64,000 bases of DNA from Larkinella soli. Lineage in GTDB: Bacteria; Bacteroidota; Bacteroidia; Cytophagales; Spirosomataceae. This document shows positions 52,320 to 60,122 of the stretch, piece after piece (position 1 is the stretch's first letter; the number at the start of each line of letters is the position of its first letter). The position numbers and the translations under genes were made by a program. Location: positions 248,001 through 312,000 of the forward strand of contig NZ_QTJY01000003.1 in assembly GCF_003703975.1 (NCBI RefSeq), given 5' to 3'. Under the pieces are notes generated by a model that ran no database searches, was not told the DNA's origin, and saw only the letters and a program-made list of their open reading frames with translations.

Positions 52320-52892
52320 ATGAACAACAAAACGCTCGGCGTCCTGGCCCTTCTGGGAGCCCCCGCCATGTACCTTGGCATCCTGGCCGAAGAACACTAT
52401 CCCTCGCTGCATGAAAAATGGTGGACCGGCGCCTGGGGAATTACCTACATCACAGCTTTTATGATCAGCATCGTGGCGCTCCGCCGGATGCGCGTCACCG
52501 GCGACACCCGATTCGGCCGACGGCTGCCCGAGGTCCTGCTGGGAACCCTGACCCTGGCCAACGTGTCCAACTTCTGGCTGCTGGTGGCCCCCGACTACCG
52601 CCCGACCGTCTACTGGGTGCTGGATACGTTCTGGCCCCTGAGCCACCTCCTGATGATCCCGTTCGGCATCCTGGTCATCCGGACCCGGCGGCTTTCGGGC
52701 TGGCGCCGGTACATACCGCTGCTCTGCGGCTGCTGGCTTCCGCTGGCGATGGCAACCAAATTCGGGGTTCCGGCACCGGTTGCCCTGTTCTTCGGCGGAA
52801 TCTACAATGCCCTGGCCTGGTGCCTGCTGGCAGCGGTGGTGATCGCTCCCGCCAAAGCGCGGGAGCCTGATCTGAAAGCCTTTCCAGCCTGA
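52320..52892 (+). CDS. Hypothetical multi-pass membrane protein
   Basis: The 190-residue protein has about six hydrophobic helices (GVLALLGAPAMYLGILA, GITYITAFMISIVAL, LGTLTLANVSNFWLLV, HLLMIPFGILVI, YIPLLCGCWLPLAM, ALFFGGIYNALAWCLLAAVV). Histidine and tryptophan occur in the loops. No family is recognised. It follows the LytTR regulator by 42 bp on the same strand and may form an operon with it or be its target. A terminator follows. Confidence 0.75.
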   Translation: MNNKTLGVLALLGAPAMYLGILAEEHYPSLHEKWWTGAWGITYITAFMISIVALRRMRVTGDTRFGRRLPEVLLGTLTLANVSNFWLLVAPDYRPTVYWVLDTFWPLSHLLMIPFGILVIRTRRLSGWRRYIPLLCGCWLPLAMATKFGVPAPVALFFGGIYNALAWCLLAAVVIAPAKAREPDLKAFPA

Positions 52893-52904
52893 CATCAATC
52901 AAAA

Positions 52905-52934
52905 AAGCGGGGCCTGATTGCTCAGGCCCCGCTT
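52905..52934. terminator. Intrinsic terminator between convergent genes
   Basis: The stem AAGCGGGGCCTGA/TCAGGCCCCGCTT has a T6 run on the minus strand. It mainly serves the DUF2382 gene that ends at 52961, and could also stop the membrane-protein transcript. Confidence 0.85.
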
Positions 52935-52960
52935 CAGGTTCACTCGTATGTGCCCGGGAA

Positions 52961-53884
52961 TCAGAACGTATTGTCGGTAGACCGGTTGCGGGTCTGGTCG
53001 ATGTCGCGGTCAGTCAGCTGATCGCGGTCGCGGTTCAGGTTCTCGACATCCACTTCCGTCTTGCGGACCGTGTCGCGAATGGTCTCTTCCCGCTCTTCCA
53101 CTTCCTTGCTCAGTGAAACTTCTTCCACCACGCGGGCTTCCTTGTTCACCACCGGCACTTCGGCCCGTTCGGTCAGTTCGATTTCACCTTCCTTGAAGTT
53201 GGAGAAGTCGGCTTCCGTAGCCGGCCGGTCGACGGCCTGACGGTTCACCCGAACGTGCTCCTGGCGAAGCCGCAGGGTTTCTTCCACCGGTTTTTCAACG
53301 ACCCGGCTGCGCAGTCGTGCACCGCCAGTGGTCACTTCACGTTTGCCTACCTGCAGGTTCTCCTCCACTACCTTGATGGAACCGGTATCGTTAAGATCCG
53401 TATCTCTCAGGTTGGTCGTGTCGGTCGTGCCGTAGGTTGTCTCATCGGTCGTGCCTGTAGCAGCATAACCGGTCGTCGTAGAGGCATCGGTGATCCCGGT
53501 GCGGCCTGCATAGCCGTATTGCTGCGCCCGCTCGTCGACGTTGACCGCCCCTGCATCATCCAGAATATCCGCAGCCCGTTCGGCTTCTTCGGCCGAGTCG
53601 GTATAGACGGTTACCAGAGAGCGCAGGCGCCGGGCCACTTCGCTGTACCGGTCGGCTTCGTCGTTGCTGCCGAAGAGGGAGCTGAAGAAATTGCCGATGC
53701 TGTCGCCGAAGCTGTCGTTATCGTCGTCCCGATCGGTCCGACGCTCCGAAACCGTACCGGATGTAGTCGAATTTTCAGTCGAAATATCGATATCGTCGTG
53801 GGTAAACCCATTGCTTACCAATTGCTGCACGGCCTGTCTTGCCTCTGCTTCGTTGTCGAACAACCCAATTACCGTCTGTGCCAT
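52961..53884 (-). CDS. Stress protein: general stress 17M-like domain plus DUF2382
   Basis: The 307-residue protein starts with a YflT-like domain (TVIGLFDNEAEARQAVQQLV, FTHDDIDIS) and ends with a DUF2382 domain (about 170-270): SIKVVEENLQVGKREVTTGG, RSRVVEKPVEETLRLRQEHV and KEARVVEEVSLSKEVEER. The middle (about 125-165) is Thr/Asp-rich and disordered, and the C-terminus is Asp/Arg-rich. DUF2382 (YsnF/AvaK) proteins occur with stress genes; their function is unknown. It is 44 bp downstream of a second DUF2382 gene. Confidence 0.88.
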   Translation of the reverse strand: MAQTVIGLFDNEAEARQAVQQLVSNGFTHDDIDISTENSTTSGTVSERRTDRDDDNDSFGDSIGNFFSSLFGSNDEADRYSEVARRLRSLVTVYTDSAEEAERAADILDDAGAVNVDERAQQYGYAGRTGITDASTTTGYAATGTTDETTYGTTDTTNLRDTDLNDTGSIKVVEENLQVGKREVTTGGARLRSRVVEKPVEETLRLRQEHVRVNRQAVDRPATEADFSNFKEGEIELTERAEVPVVNKEARVVEEVSLSKEVEEREETIRDTVRKTEVDVENLNRDRDQLTDRDIDQTRNRSTDNTF

Positions 53885-53928
53885 GACTTTCCTGATTTTA
53901 AGTTTTAACGTTGATAAAAATGAACTGA

Positions 53929-54393
53929 TTATTGATTATCTGATCCGGTGGCGTCCTGACGGGAAATCCCAACGGTGGGATTCCCGGAGACGGGAATCCG
54001 GTCGACGATGACCTCCTCCCGGCGCAGGGTAACCTGCTGGGAGGCACTGGTCATTTTCTGATTCTTACTGATCCGGATTTCCTCCACCAGTAACAACCGC
54101 TTCTCCACCACCACCACTTCCTGCAAAACGGGAAGAATCATCGTATCCCCTTCATACCGAACGGCTTCGGGCGGGGTTTCGATGTATTGATTCACCGGCA
54201 CCCGCTCCACACTGTATTCTTCCGACAGGACCGGAATTTCAAACGTCTTTTCCTCTTCCGAAACTCGTTTGCTGACCCGGACGCTGCCCGTTTCCACCAC
54301 CTGCTTGTCTACGACGATCCGTTCCTCGATAACGGGAATCACCTGCTTTGGTTCGGTCGACCGGTTTTCCGGCGGTTGCTGTTCAGGTATCAT
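53929..54393 (-). CDS. DUF2382 domain protein
   Basis: The 154-residue protein is made of two DUF2382-like halves: VIPVIEERIVVDKQVVETGS with VRVSKRVSEEEKTFEIPVLS, and LPVLQEVVVVEKRLLLVEEI with VTLRREEVIVDRIPVSGNP. The alternating V-E/K strands suggest beta hairpins. It is soluble. The gene comes first in a two-gene stress operon with 52961-53884; a sigma-54-like promoter lies 38 nt before its start. Confidence 0.85.
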   Translation of the reverse strand: MIPEQQPPENRSTEPKQVIPVIEERIVVDKQVVETGSVRVSKRVSEEEKTFEIPVLSEEYSVERVPVNQYIETPPEAVRYEGDTMILPVLQEVVVVEKRLLLVEEIRISKNQKMTSASQQVTLRREEVIVDRIPVSGNPTVGISRQDATGSDNQ

Positions 54394-54430
54394 CGCGTTT
54401 CATAAGCTGGAAGTTGGTATGCCTCTAGGG

Positions 54431-54447
54431 TCAAGTTCTGTGCCAGC
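54431..54447 (-). promoter_or_regulatory. Sigma-54-like promoter of the DUF2382 operon
   Basis: On the minus strand GCTGGCACAGAACTTGA has the -24 GG (54444-54443) and a -12 GA (54432-54431), correctly 10 bp apart. Only the -12 C is missing from the TTGC consensus. The start would be near 54419, about 26 nt ahead of ATG 54393. Confidence 0.5.
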
Positions 54448-54612
54448 AAATAAATACAAACCATTCACCTAATAATCAAACTGTTATGAAAACGCTCCAA
54501 AAAATAGCGGGGCAATTCTCTCCACACTTGGGTATGGAGTTTTCTACGATGCCGATTTAGTCTATAAATCTGCATTACTTTTTCGTTAAGTTATCCACCG
54601 GCCTGCGGGGGT

Positions 54613-56205
54613 TCAGGGGGCGTCGAGAGCAATGATTCGGTCGGCCAGCGCCTTGCGGAGCCGGTCTTTGCGGGACGGGTCCATCCCGCCGTCCGCATCC
54701 ACCAGCCGGGCGGCTTTTTCAAAACACGCCCGGGCCTCGGCTTTCCGGCCGACGGCCTGCCACGCCAGCCCGAGGTTCTCCTGCGCCCCTACCGACTTCG
54801 GAAAGGCTTCGGCGGCCAGCCGGCGGAGGGACAGAACGGTTTCGGGCCGATTCTGGCGGCTGAACCGGAAGGCATACAGGTGCATTGTCTGTTCGTCGAA
54901 CAGTTCGAGGGAGGGGTTCAGGCGAACGGCCTCCCGGTAAATTCGGGCGGCTTTTTCCACCTCTCCGGCCATCACCAGCGTCTCAAACTCCCCCGGCGTC
55001 GGGACGGCCGGGAAAGCCGCCTTCCAACTTTCGAACCGGAGCAGTTCCGCAGGAAATCCCTTTTCGGGGGCGGTTTTCTTCAGGTAAGCAAGGCCGGCAG
55101 GGTCTTTTTTCACATGGGCCTGGAAGAAGTTCAGAATGCCGGCGAAGAGGTAGTGGCAGGCCATTCGCTTATCGGCCGGAAGGTTCGGCAGAACCGCCAG
55201 GTTGCCGACCAGCCAGGCATGATTCATCTCCTTTATAATTAAGAAATACCGCTCGGAATAAACCAGCGCATCGAACACCTCCCGGTTGGGCAGCAGGTCC
55301 GGCCGGGGGTCCTTCTCATCCTGAATGACGACCAGATACGGCACCCGCAGATTCACCGGAGCGTACCAGGGCGACTCCCGCAGGGTCCGGCTTCCCGCAT
55401 TTTTTCCCTCCCAGCCGTCGAGGCTGACCACCGCGTCGGCCTGCATATTCTTCATCTGAAACAGCAGGCCGCTCATGCCGTCGAAGTTGATGCCCAGCAC
55501 CCCCAGCCGGGTCGGGTCGGCGGTGGGCAGCGAATGGGCAAAGGCCAGCACATATTCGAGCTGGTCGATGCGTTCGTGAAGCGCGAGCTGGGGGCGGCTC
55601 GCCTGCAGGGTGGCGGTGCGGCCGATGCCGGGAGTGGCCAGAACGACGTAGCCGTGCGAGGCCAGGTATTCGTACATCACGCTGGCCGAAGCCGGGCCGC
55701 CGTCCAGCCCGGAAACGATCACCGGGAAAGGGCCGGATGCAGGTCTGGCTTCGCGATGGGCGGCCGTCGGCGTCCGGCGGATGGCCAGCAGGTCGGCATC
55801 GGTCAGTTCCAGCCCGGCACCGAACCGCACCAGCGCCCGCAGGCCCTCGGCCGCCCGGTTTTTCTCCTCGTCCGTCAGCGGCCGGAAGGTCTGCTTCTGC
55901 TCGTTCAGGTAAAGGTATTCTTCAAACAGGAGGCTCGGCTTCGACGGACCGGCCGGCGATCCGGCCGCCGGATACCACACGCTGATCTGAATCGGGAAGG
56001 CGTTTTCGCCCGGGTTGGCCCGGCCCTCAAAATCGGTTTTCGGCTGGAGATAACGGCCGCGGTCATACCGGTTGAAGACCTGGAAACCAACGGCAAACGG
56101 CCCCGGTTTCAAACCACCCGGCAGGGGAGCCGGGGCCGGCCGGGCCGATCCGGAGGACGTCGTCAGAAGGGCCAGAAGAATCAGGCCGGAGAAATACCGC
56201 TTCAT
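54613..56205 (-). CDS. Exported alpha/beta-hydrolase-like protein with TPR C-terminus, nucleophile motif altered
   Basis: The 530-residue protein has a signal peptide (KRYFSGLILLALLTTSSG). Residues about 35-380 match dienelactone-hydrolase/PAF-acetylhydrolase-like folds: PGPFAVGFQVFNRYD, ISVWYPAAG, FPVIVSGLDGGPASASVMYE and YLASHGYVVLATPG. The nucleophile elbow, usually GHSxGG, reads LGINFDGMSG, so no serine is at the expected place. The last 120 residues look like TPR helices (VEKAARIYREAVRLNPSLEL, ENLGLAWQAVGRKAEARACF). It may be inactive or use another residue. Its role is unknown. Confidence 0.78.
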   Translation of the reverse strand: MKRYFSGLILLALLTTSSGSARPAPAPLPGGLKPGPFAVGFQVFNRYDRGRYLQPKTDFEGRANPGENAFPIQISVWYPAAGSPAGPSKPSLLFEEYLYLNEQKQTFRPLTDEEKNRAAEGLRALVRFGAGLELTDADLLAIRRTPTAAHREARPASGPFPVIVSGLDGGPASASVMYEYLASHGYVVLATPGIGRTATLQASRPQLALHERIDQLEYVLAFAHSLPTADPTRLGVLGINFDGMSGLLFQMKNMQADAVVSLDGWEGKNAGSRTLRESPWYAPVNLRVPYLVVIQDEKDPRPDLLPNREVFDALVYSERYFLIIKEMNHAWLVGNLAVLPNLPADKRMACHYLFAGILNFFQAHVKKDPAGLAYLKKTAPEKGFPAELLRFESWKAAFPAVPTPGEFETLVMAGEVEKAARIYREAVRLNPSLELFDEQTMHLYAFRFSRQNRPETVLSLRRLAAEAFPKSVGAQENLGLAWQAVGRKAEARACFEKAARLVDADGGMDPSRKDRLRKALADRIIALDAP

Positions 56206-56311
56206 ATTGAACAGCTTAGGGTTGGGCCGTGTGGGGCAACTCCAAGGTACGGAAAACCATAGCCCGGCCACAATCCTGCGAAATGCGGTATTTTTGGAAC
56301 GCCGGAAGCGG

Positions 56312-56506
56312 TTAGCGGGCCAGCGAAAGCTGATGGCCGGCCAGAGAGGCTTTCAACATTCGGAGGGTGCTTTTTCCCATTCCGTGCAGTTGCATCAGTT
56401 CGGCTTCCGTAAATTGGGTAAGCTGGTCGAGGGAAGTTATTCCGGCGTGGGCCAGGGCGCGCTGGGCGGGTTTTGCTACTTTTGGAAGCGGACGTTCGGC
56501 GGCCAT
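56312..56506 (-). CDS. Small helix-hairpin-helix protein
   Basis: The 64-residue protein reads LPKVAKPAQRALAHAGITSL, then DQLTQFTEAELMQLHGMGKS. The LHGMGKSTLRML segment is a helix-hairpin-helix, as in the C-terminal domain of RNA polymerase alpha, and gives non-specific DNA binding. Single-domain versions occur widely and have no known role. It is divergent from the gene at 56543. Confidence 0.82.
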   Translation of the reverse strand: MAAERPLPKVAKPAQRALAHAGITSLDQLTQFTEAELMQLHGMGKSTLRMLKASLAGHQLSLAR

Positions 56507-56542
56507 AGGAGCGGAGGGTTGTCCTGAAATTCAAATATACAC

Positions 56543-57130
56543 ATGAAATGGCTGATTGCGGGGCTGCTGCTCCTTTCCTATCTGATGCCGGGTCAATCGA
56601 CTCTGAACGGGCTGGGCCGGCTGGTGATCGGCCAAACCACCGCCGACGCCCTCCTCCGACTGGGTTTCCGGGAACTGGACCCGCCCCTCGTCAAGGGAAC
56701 GATTGCGCTGCCCTGCTCCCATCTCCGGATTTTTCAAACCGATCGCTTTCGCTATGAAAACCATATAGTTTCGGACCTGACGGCCATCCTCTACGACGAC
56801 CGGCTGTTCTGGATTTCCTGCGACCTGACGGACTCCCTGAAAACCGCCTTTATCGGTCGGCATGGCCCCGGCCGCCCGGCCCCTCAACACCGGCCGATTC
56901 TCTGCCGCGGGCCGGAGGCACGTCCGCTGACGCTTTCCTCCGTAAGCTGGCTCTACGGCGAAGTGCAGGCCCTGGCGGTGACGGCCGAGGGCACCGGTGC
57001 CGACTGCCGGAACCTGCGGGCGGCCCGGCTGAACATCGTGGACCGCACGCTCCTGGCCGTCACCACCGAATGTGACCTCGAAGGAGTGGACCCGCTGTTT
57101 GAAACCGCCCGCAAAGTGCTGCCCCCCTGA
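56543..57130 (+). CDS. Hypothetical secreted protein
   Basis: The 195-residue protein has an N-terminal signal or anchor (KWLIAGLLLLSYLMPGQS). The mature part begins LNGLGRLVIGQTTADALLRL, which resembles the start of small beta-rich lipoproteins, and contains four cysteines (LPCSH, ISCD, LCRG, TECD). No family is recognised. It is convergent with the AztD-like gene, 10 bp apart. Confidence 0.65.
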   Translation: MKWLIAGLLLLSYLMPGQSTLNGLGRLVIGQTTADALLRLGFRELDPPLVKGTIALPCSHLRIFQTDRFRYENHIVSDLTAILYDDRLFWISCDLTDSLKTAFIGRHGPGRPAPQHRPILCRGPEARPLTLSSVSWLYGEVQALAVTAEGTGADCRNLRAARLNIVDRTLLAVTTECDLEGVDPLFETARKVLPP

Positions 57131-57140
57131 AGCCGGCACC

Positions 57141-58349
57141 TCAGTCTCCTTTTTCCACCTCCTGCTGGGCGCCGATCAGAACCACCTTCGCCGGCTTGCC
57201 GGCAACTTTCAGAGATTCGGCGACTTCGAGCGTTTCCCGGTGAATCATCTTCACCTCTCCGCGCTCGGGCAGCGTGATGTAAATGAAACGGTTTGAGACG
57301 GTCATGTCCGGTTTGAATTTGGCGGCCGGGTCGATGGCTTCCATCACCTTCGTCGATCTCAGGGCTGCGTTGGTCCGGCCGTCGAAGCTCTGAAGCGTTC
57401 CATCGTTCATCAGGGCATACACCGCCTTCCCGTCCTGATCTACCCGAAAGGCCGAAATCCGGGTGCTTTCCAGCACGGGCGTGATGCGGTTTTGTGCGAC
57501 GTCGATCCGGTAGACCCCGGCTTTGGCGCTGAAACCGTAAAAAGTCCCGGCGCCTTCATGGTAGATTACTGTTCCGAGCCATTCCTTTCCGATGCTGGCC
57601 GGATAGGCGATATTCCGCTGATTACCGACCTGGTCCACCACCAGAATCCCCTCCGGATGACCGAACAGCGCCACCTGACCGTTGCCTGCGTCGCCGTGGA
57701 TGCCCTTCGTCGCCAGAACCGACTTTTTCAGGACCGTTCCGTTTTCATCGACAATCTTCACCCGTTCGGGCAGTGTGCCGGAGACCGTTCCGTCCTTTTC
57801 CGTAACGGCGAAGGTGTTGTTGGCGAAGGCCACCACCGCACCGTGGTGCGGCACGTCCACCTTCACGATGGTTGGCCGGGCCGAGGCATTGTGCAGGTCT
57901 TCTTCCCGGGTCAGGGTCAGGCTGCCCTCCCCGTCGTTGAAGACGGCGATGCGGTTCCCCCAGAAATAGGTGTGGGTCGGTTTGGCCGCTTCCGCCGTCA
58001 GGGCCGCCCATTTCGGCGTACCAACCAGATGCGCGTGATCCTCGTGGTTTTCAATCCCGCTGTCGAAAAACTGCACGAGGTTGTTGGAGTAGTTCAGAAC
58101 CAGGGCATACCGGCCGCTTTTGGTCGGATACAGACTGGAACCCGTGAACCGGGCCTGGAACGATTCGGAGGTTCCCTTCGCCGGGTTCAGCAGAAACAGG
58201 CCGGGCGTTTCGGCGTCGGTTACCAGCAGACGGGCGAAAGCGGCCTCCCGCTGAACCGGTGCGGGGTCGTCGTTTTTCCGGCAGGCGGAAACCGCCACAG
58301 CCAGAGCGGCCGCCAGAATCATTCGTTTCGGTAAGGAGAAAGTCAGCAT
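57141..58349 (-). CDS. AztD-like zinc-binding lipoprotein
   Basis: The 402-residue protein has a lipoprotein signal (AAALAVAVSAC with lipid-bound C23). It resembles the beta-propeller AztD metallochaperone, which passes zinc to a periplasmic binding protein: the order ENHEDHAHLVGTP, HTYFWGNRIAVFNDGEGSL, VDVPHHGAVVAFANNTFAV, LPERVKIVDENGTV, GIHGDAGNGQVALFGHPEGI follows that family. Several His-rich loops could bind zinc. No zinc ABC transporter is next to it. Two palindromes at its promoter suggest repression by a metal-sensing regulator such as Zur. Family assignment is from memory of the motif order. Confidence 0.7.
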   Translation of the reverse strand: MLTFSLPKRMILAAALAVAVSACRKNDDPAPVQREAAFARLLVTDAETPGLFLLNPAKGTSESFQARFTGSSLYPTKSGRYALVLNYSNNLVQFFDSGIENHEDHAHLVGTPKWAALTAEAAKPTHTYFWGNRIAVFNDGEGSLTLTREEDLHNASARPTIVKVDVPHHGAVVAFANNTFAVTEKDGTVSGTLPERVKIVDENGTVLKKSVLATKGIHGDAGNGQVALFGHPEGILVVDQVGNQRNIAYPASIGKEWLGTVIYHEGAGTFYGFSAKAGVYRIDVAQNRITPVLESTRISAFRVDQDGKAVYALMNDGTLQSFDGRTNAALRSTKVMEAIDPAAKFKPDMTVSNRFIYITLPERGEVKMIHRETLEVAESLKVAGKPAKVVLIGAQQEVEKGD

Positions 58350-58370
58350 AAACGAGAGAATTTTTAAATA

Positions 58371-58431
58371 TGCAACATGGTTGCAAATTTATACACCCCT
58401 TTTCCGATTATGCAACATTGATGCAAAAATA
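58371..58431 (-). promoter_or_regulatory. Tandem promoters overlapped by two palindromic operators
   Basis: TGCAAC-ATG-GTTGCA (58371-58385, perfect) and TGCAAC-ATT-GATGCA (58411-58425, one mismatch) lie exactly 40 bp apart. On the minus strand TAAATTTG (58391-58384) and TATTTTTG (58431-58424) are exact -7 boxes, each overlapping the start of one operator at the same offset. The second operator also contains a TTG (58415-58413) 21 bp ahead of the first -7 box. This is the layout of a repressed promoter. Zur is the likeliest regulator given the AztD-like gene. Confidence 0.65.
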
Positions 58432-58440
58432 TATTACCAG

Positions 58441-58740
58441 GCAACTTCTAATTCAACTTTAGGCTGTTTTTGATTCAATTATAATATACCGCTTCTTTTT
58501 TGGATGGAGAGATGGGCGGTGGGGTTACGAATTTGAACCATTCAGTTGGCCGGGCAGCAGCGCGAGTTGCATGGTTTTCATGGCAACTGGCTGGTTGTAT
58601 TGTGTTTATGGTTTTCGGCTGGCGTGGATCGGGAGGAAGTCACTTCGTCCGGCCTGTGAAGCAAACCTACACCGGCGGGATAAGAACGAATTATGAATGA
58701 AATTAAAAAGGGATGTACCCCCGATTCCGAACCACCGGAA
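58441..58740. other. Gap without recognised gene
   Basis: Between the AztD-like gene's control region and the terminator at 58745 no credible ORF, RNA or repeat is seen. A plus-strand frame at 58500-58700 has no recognisable features. Confidence 0.5.
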
Positions 58741-58744
58741 ACAA

Positions 58745-58773
58745 AAAAGCCCCCGTTTGCTGCGGGGGCCGGT
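58745..58773 (-). terminator. Intrinsic terminator of the YD-like lipoprotein gene
   Basis: The stem GCCCCCG/CGGGGGC with a 7-nt loop is followed on the minus strand by TTTTTTG. It lies about 40 bp after the stop codon at 58812. Confidence 0.85.
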
Positions 58774-58811
58774 TAACGATTCCTGCCGACAGACGCTGCC
58801 GGGCGCGGCCG

Positions 58812-59690
58812 TCAATACGTTTCGTAAGTGAACACGAGGCTTTCCGTGACCGTCCCTCCCTCTTTGGTGACTCTCGTCAGCGGCAGCCCCTCGCCGTTGT
58901 AGGTGTATTCATACGTGAGCGGACCGGCCGAGGTAGCGTTGTTCGGACTCAGGTTCAGGAGATTGTCGATCCCCCCGAAGTAGGAATAATAATTGAGCAG
59001 ACCCAACTGTGGTGCAGACAACAGGCTTTGGAATGGGGCCGGAATGATGAAGATGCCGTAAAACGGATTCCGCTGGGAATCGTAGCTGAAGTCGGTCGTG
59101 ATCGTGCCCAGCCCGGGAACCAGTCGGGTCGCGGTATTGACGGATACGTCCTGGGTCAGATTCTTTCCCGTAAAGGTCAGCGTATGGACTTCCTGGTAAG
59201 ACAACCCCCCGGTACTGAAGCTTTTCCGGAAGCTCGCCGGCTGATTCTGAGGGGTATAATATAATTGAAGAAGCCAGTGATTGTCGCCCTGGTTGTTGTC
59301 GTAGGTCATCTCGGATAGCTGGGCCGCCGGGTTGTAGGTCAGCTTATAGATTTCCTCCGGCACCGGGTCAAGCCCCGAACGGCGGACGATCCGGCGCTTG
59401 ACTTCACTCAGGCGGTTCTGATCGTCGTAACTATAGGTGGTATTCTCGACCGGCGCGACGCTGCTGTCGGGCGTCTGGTAGGTCAGCAGCTGACTCAGGC
59501 GGTTCTGGCCGTCGTAGCTGAACAGGGTGACCCGGGCGGTCCCCTGCTCTCCGGCGCGGGAAATGGACCGCAACCGAAGGAGGTCCGTCGACGAACCGGG
59601 CGTTACCGGCGGGTTGCGGTGGTCCTGGCAGGCCGAAAGGATTAGAAGGATCAGGAGGAGTTTCCCGAGAAAGAGGGAGGTTTTTTTCAT
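58812..59690 (-). CDS. Lipoprotein with YD/RHS-like repeats
   Basis: The 292-residue product has a lipoprotein signal (FLGKLLLILLILSACQDH). The mature part contains repeated strands of the form xxYDxxNRLxxL: RVTLFSYDGQNRLSQLLTYQ, TTYSYDDQNRLSEVKRRIV, YKLTYNPAAQLSEMTYDN and TYEYTYNGEGLPLTRVTKEG. These are like the YD repeats of RHS proteins and the DUF4595 family of Bacteroidota. It is surface or periplasmic and of unknown function. Its promoter is probably at 59809-59816. Confidence 0.75.
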   Translation of the reverse strand: MKKTSLFLGKLLLILLILSACQDHRNPPVTPGSSTDLLRLRSISRAGEQGTARVTLFSYDGQNRLSQLLTYQTPDSSVAPVENTTYSYDDQNRLSEVKRRIVRRSGLDPVPEEIYKLTYNPAAQLSEMTYDNNQGDNHWLLQLYYTPQNQPASFRKSFSTGGLSYQEVHTLTFTGKNLTQDVSVNTATRLVPGLGTITTDFSYDSQRNPFYGIFIIPAPFQSLLSAPQLGLLNYYSYFGGIDNLLNLSPNNATSAGPLTYEYTYNGEGLPLTRVTKEGGTVTESLVFTYETY

Positions 59691-59808
59691 GAGGTTCGGA
59701 TTTGGCTGAATGAGCAGACAGACTGATGAGCGCGGGAATCCGGCAGTGGAGGGTCCTGACAGGTACTCCGGGTCGGAACGAAAAGACGATAACGGCAGGA
59801 TCAGGCGC

Positions 59809-59816
59809 CAAATATA
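59809..59816 (-). promoter_or_regulatory. -7 box of the YD-like lipoprotein gene
   Basis: TATATTTG on the minus strand fits TAnnTTTG exactly and is about 120 nt before ATG 59690. No clear -33 element is seen at the usual distance. Confidence 0.5.
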
Positions 59817-59910
59817 TCGCTAACAATCAAACAGTTATTGCTCGATCTGGACAATTACCGTCGAATTTGGGACAGCCCCCTCAATCTTCTTCTTTATTCG
59901 GTTGAACCAC

Positions 59911-60001
59911 AAAAAAACCGGTCCGAATCCGGACCGGTTTTTAACCCTAACCTCTGTACAATTTGTAATCAGTTCACTTTCCCTAATACTCTGCAAAAGT
60001 A
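59911..60001 (-). ncRNA. Candidate small RNA with own promoter and terminator
   Basis: On the minus strand TACTTTTG (60001-59994) is an exact -7 box. About 50 nt further a perfect stem (59941-59930 with 59925-59914) is followed by seven T. The RNA would start near 59988 and be about 78 nt long. It has no start codon with an ORF. It carries two TTAGGG sequences in the 5' half. A separate promoter for the next gene lies downstream at 59809, so this unit is independent. It may be a regulatory RNA; no known family is recognised. Confidence 0.45.
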
Positions 60002-60019
60002 GGGACCGCCGAAACGATA

Positions 60020-60066
60020 AAAATCACCGGATTCCGTGAATCGAATTCGCCGAATCCGGTGATTTT
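60020..60066. repeat. Inverted repeat with 15-bp perfect arms upstream of the haloperoxidase
   Basis: AAAATCACCGGATTC (60020-60034) and GAATCCGGTGATTTT (60052-60066) pair perfectly around a 17-nt loop. It could be an operator for the gene at 60123, whose possible -7 box GACCTTTG is at 60085-60092, or a terminator on the minus strand (T5 follows). Confidence 0.7.
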
Positions 60067-60122
60067 CCGGACCCTGCCCATTCGGACCTTTGCATCGAAA
60101 TCATTTTTATCCTATCCATTCC

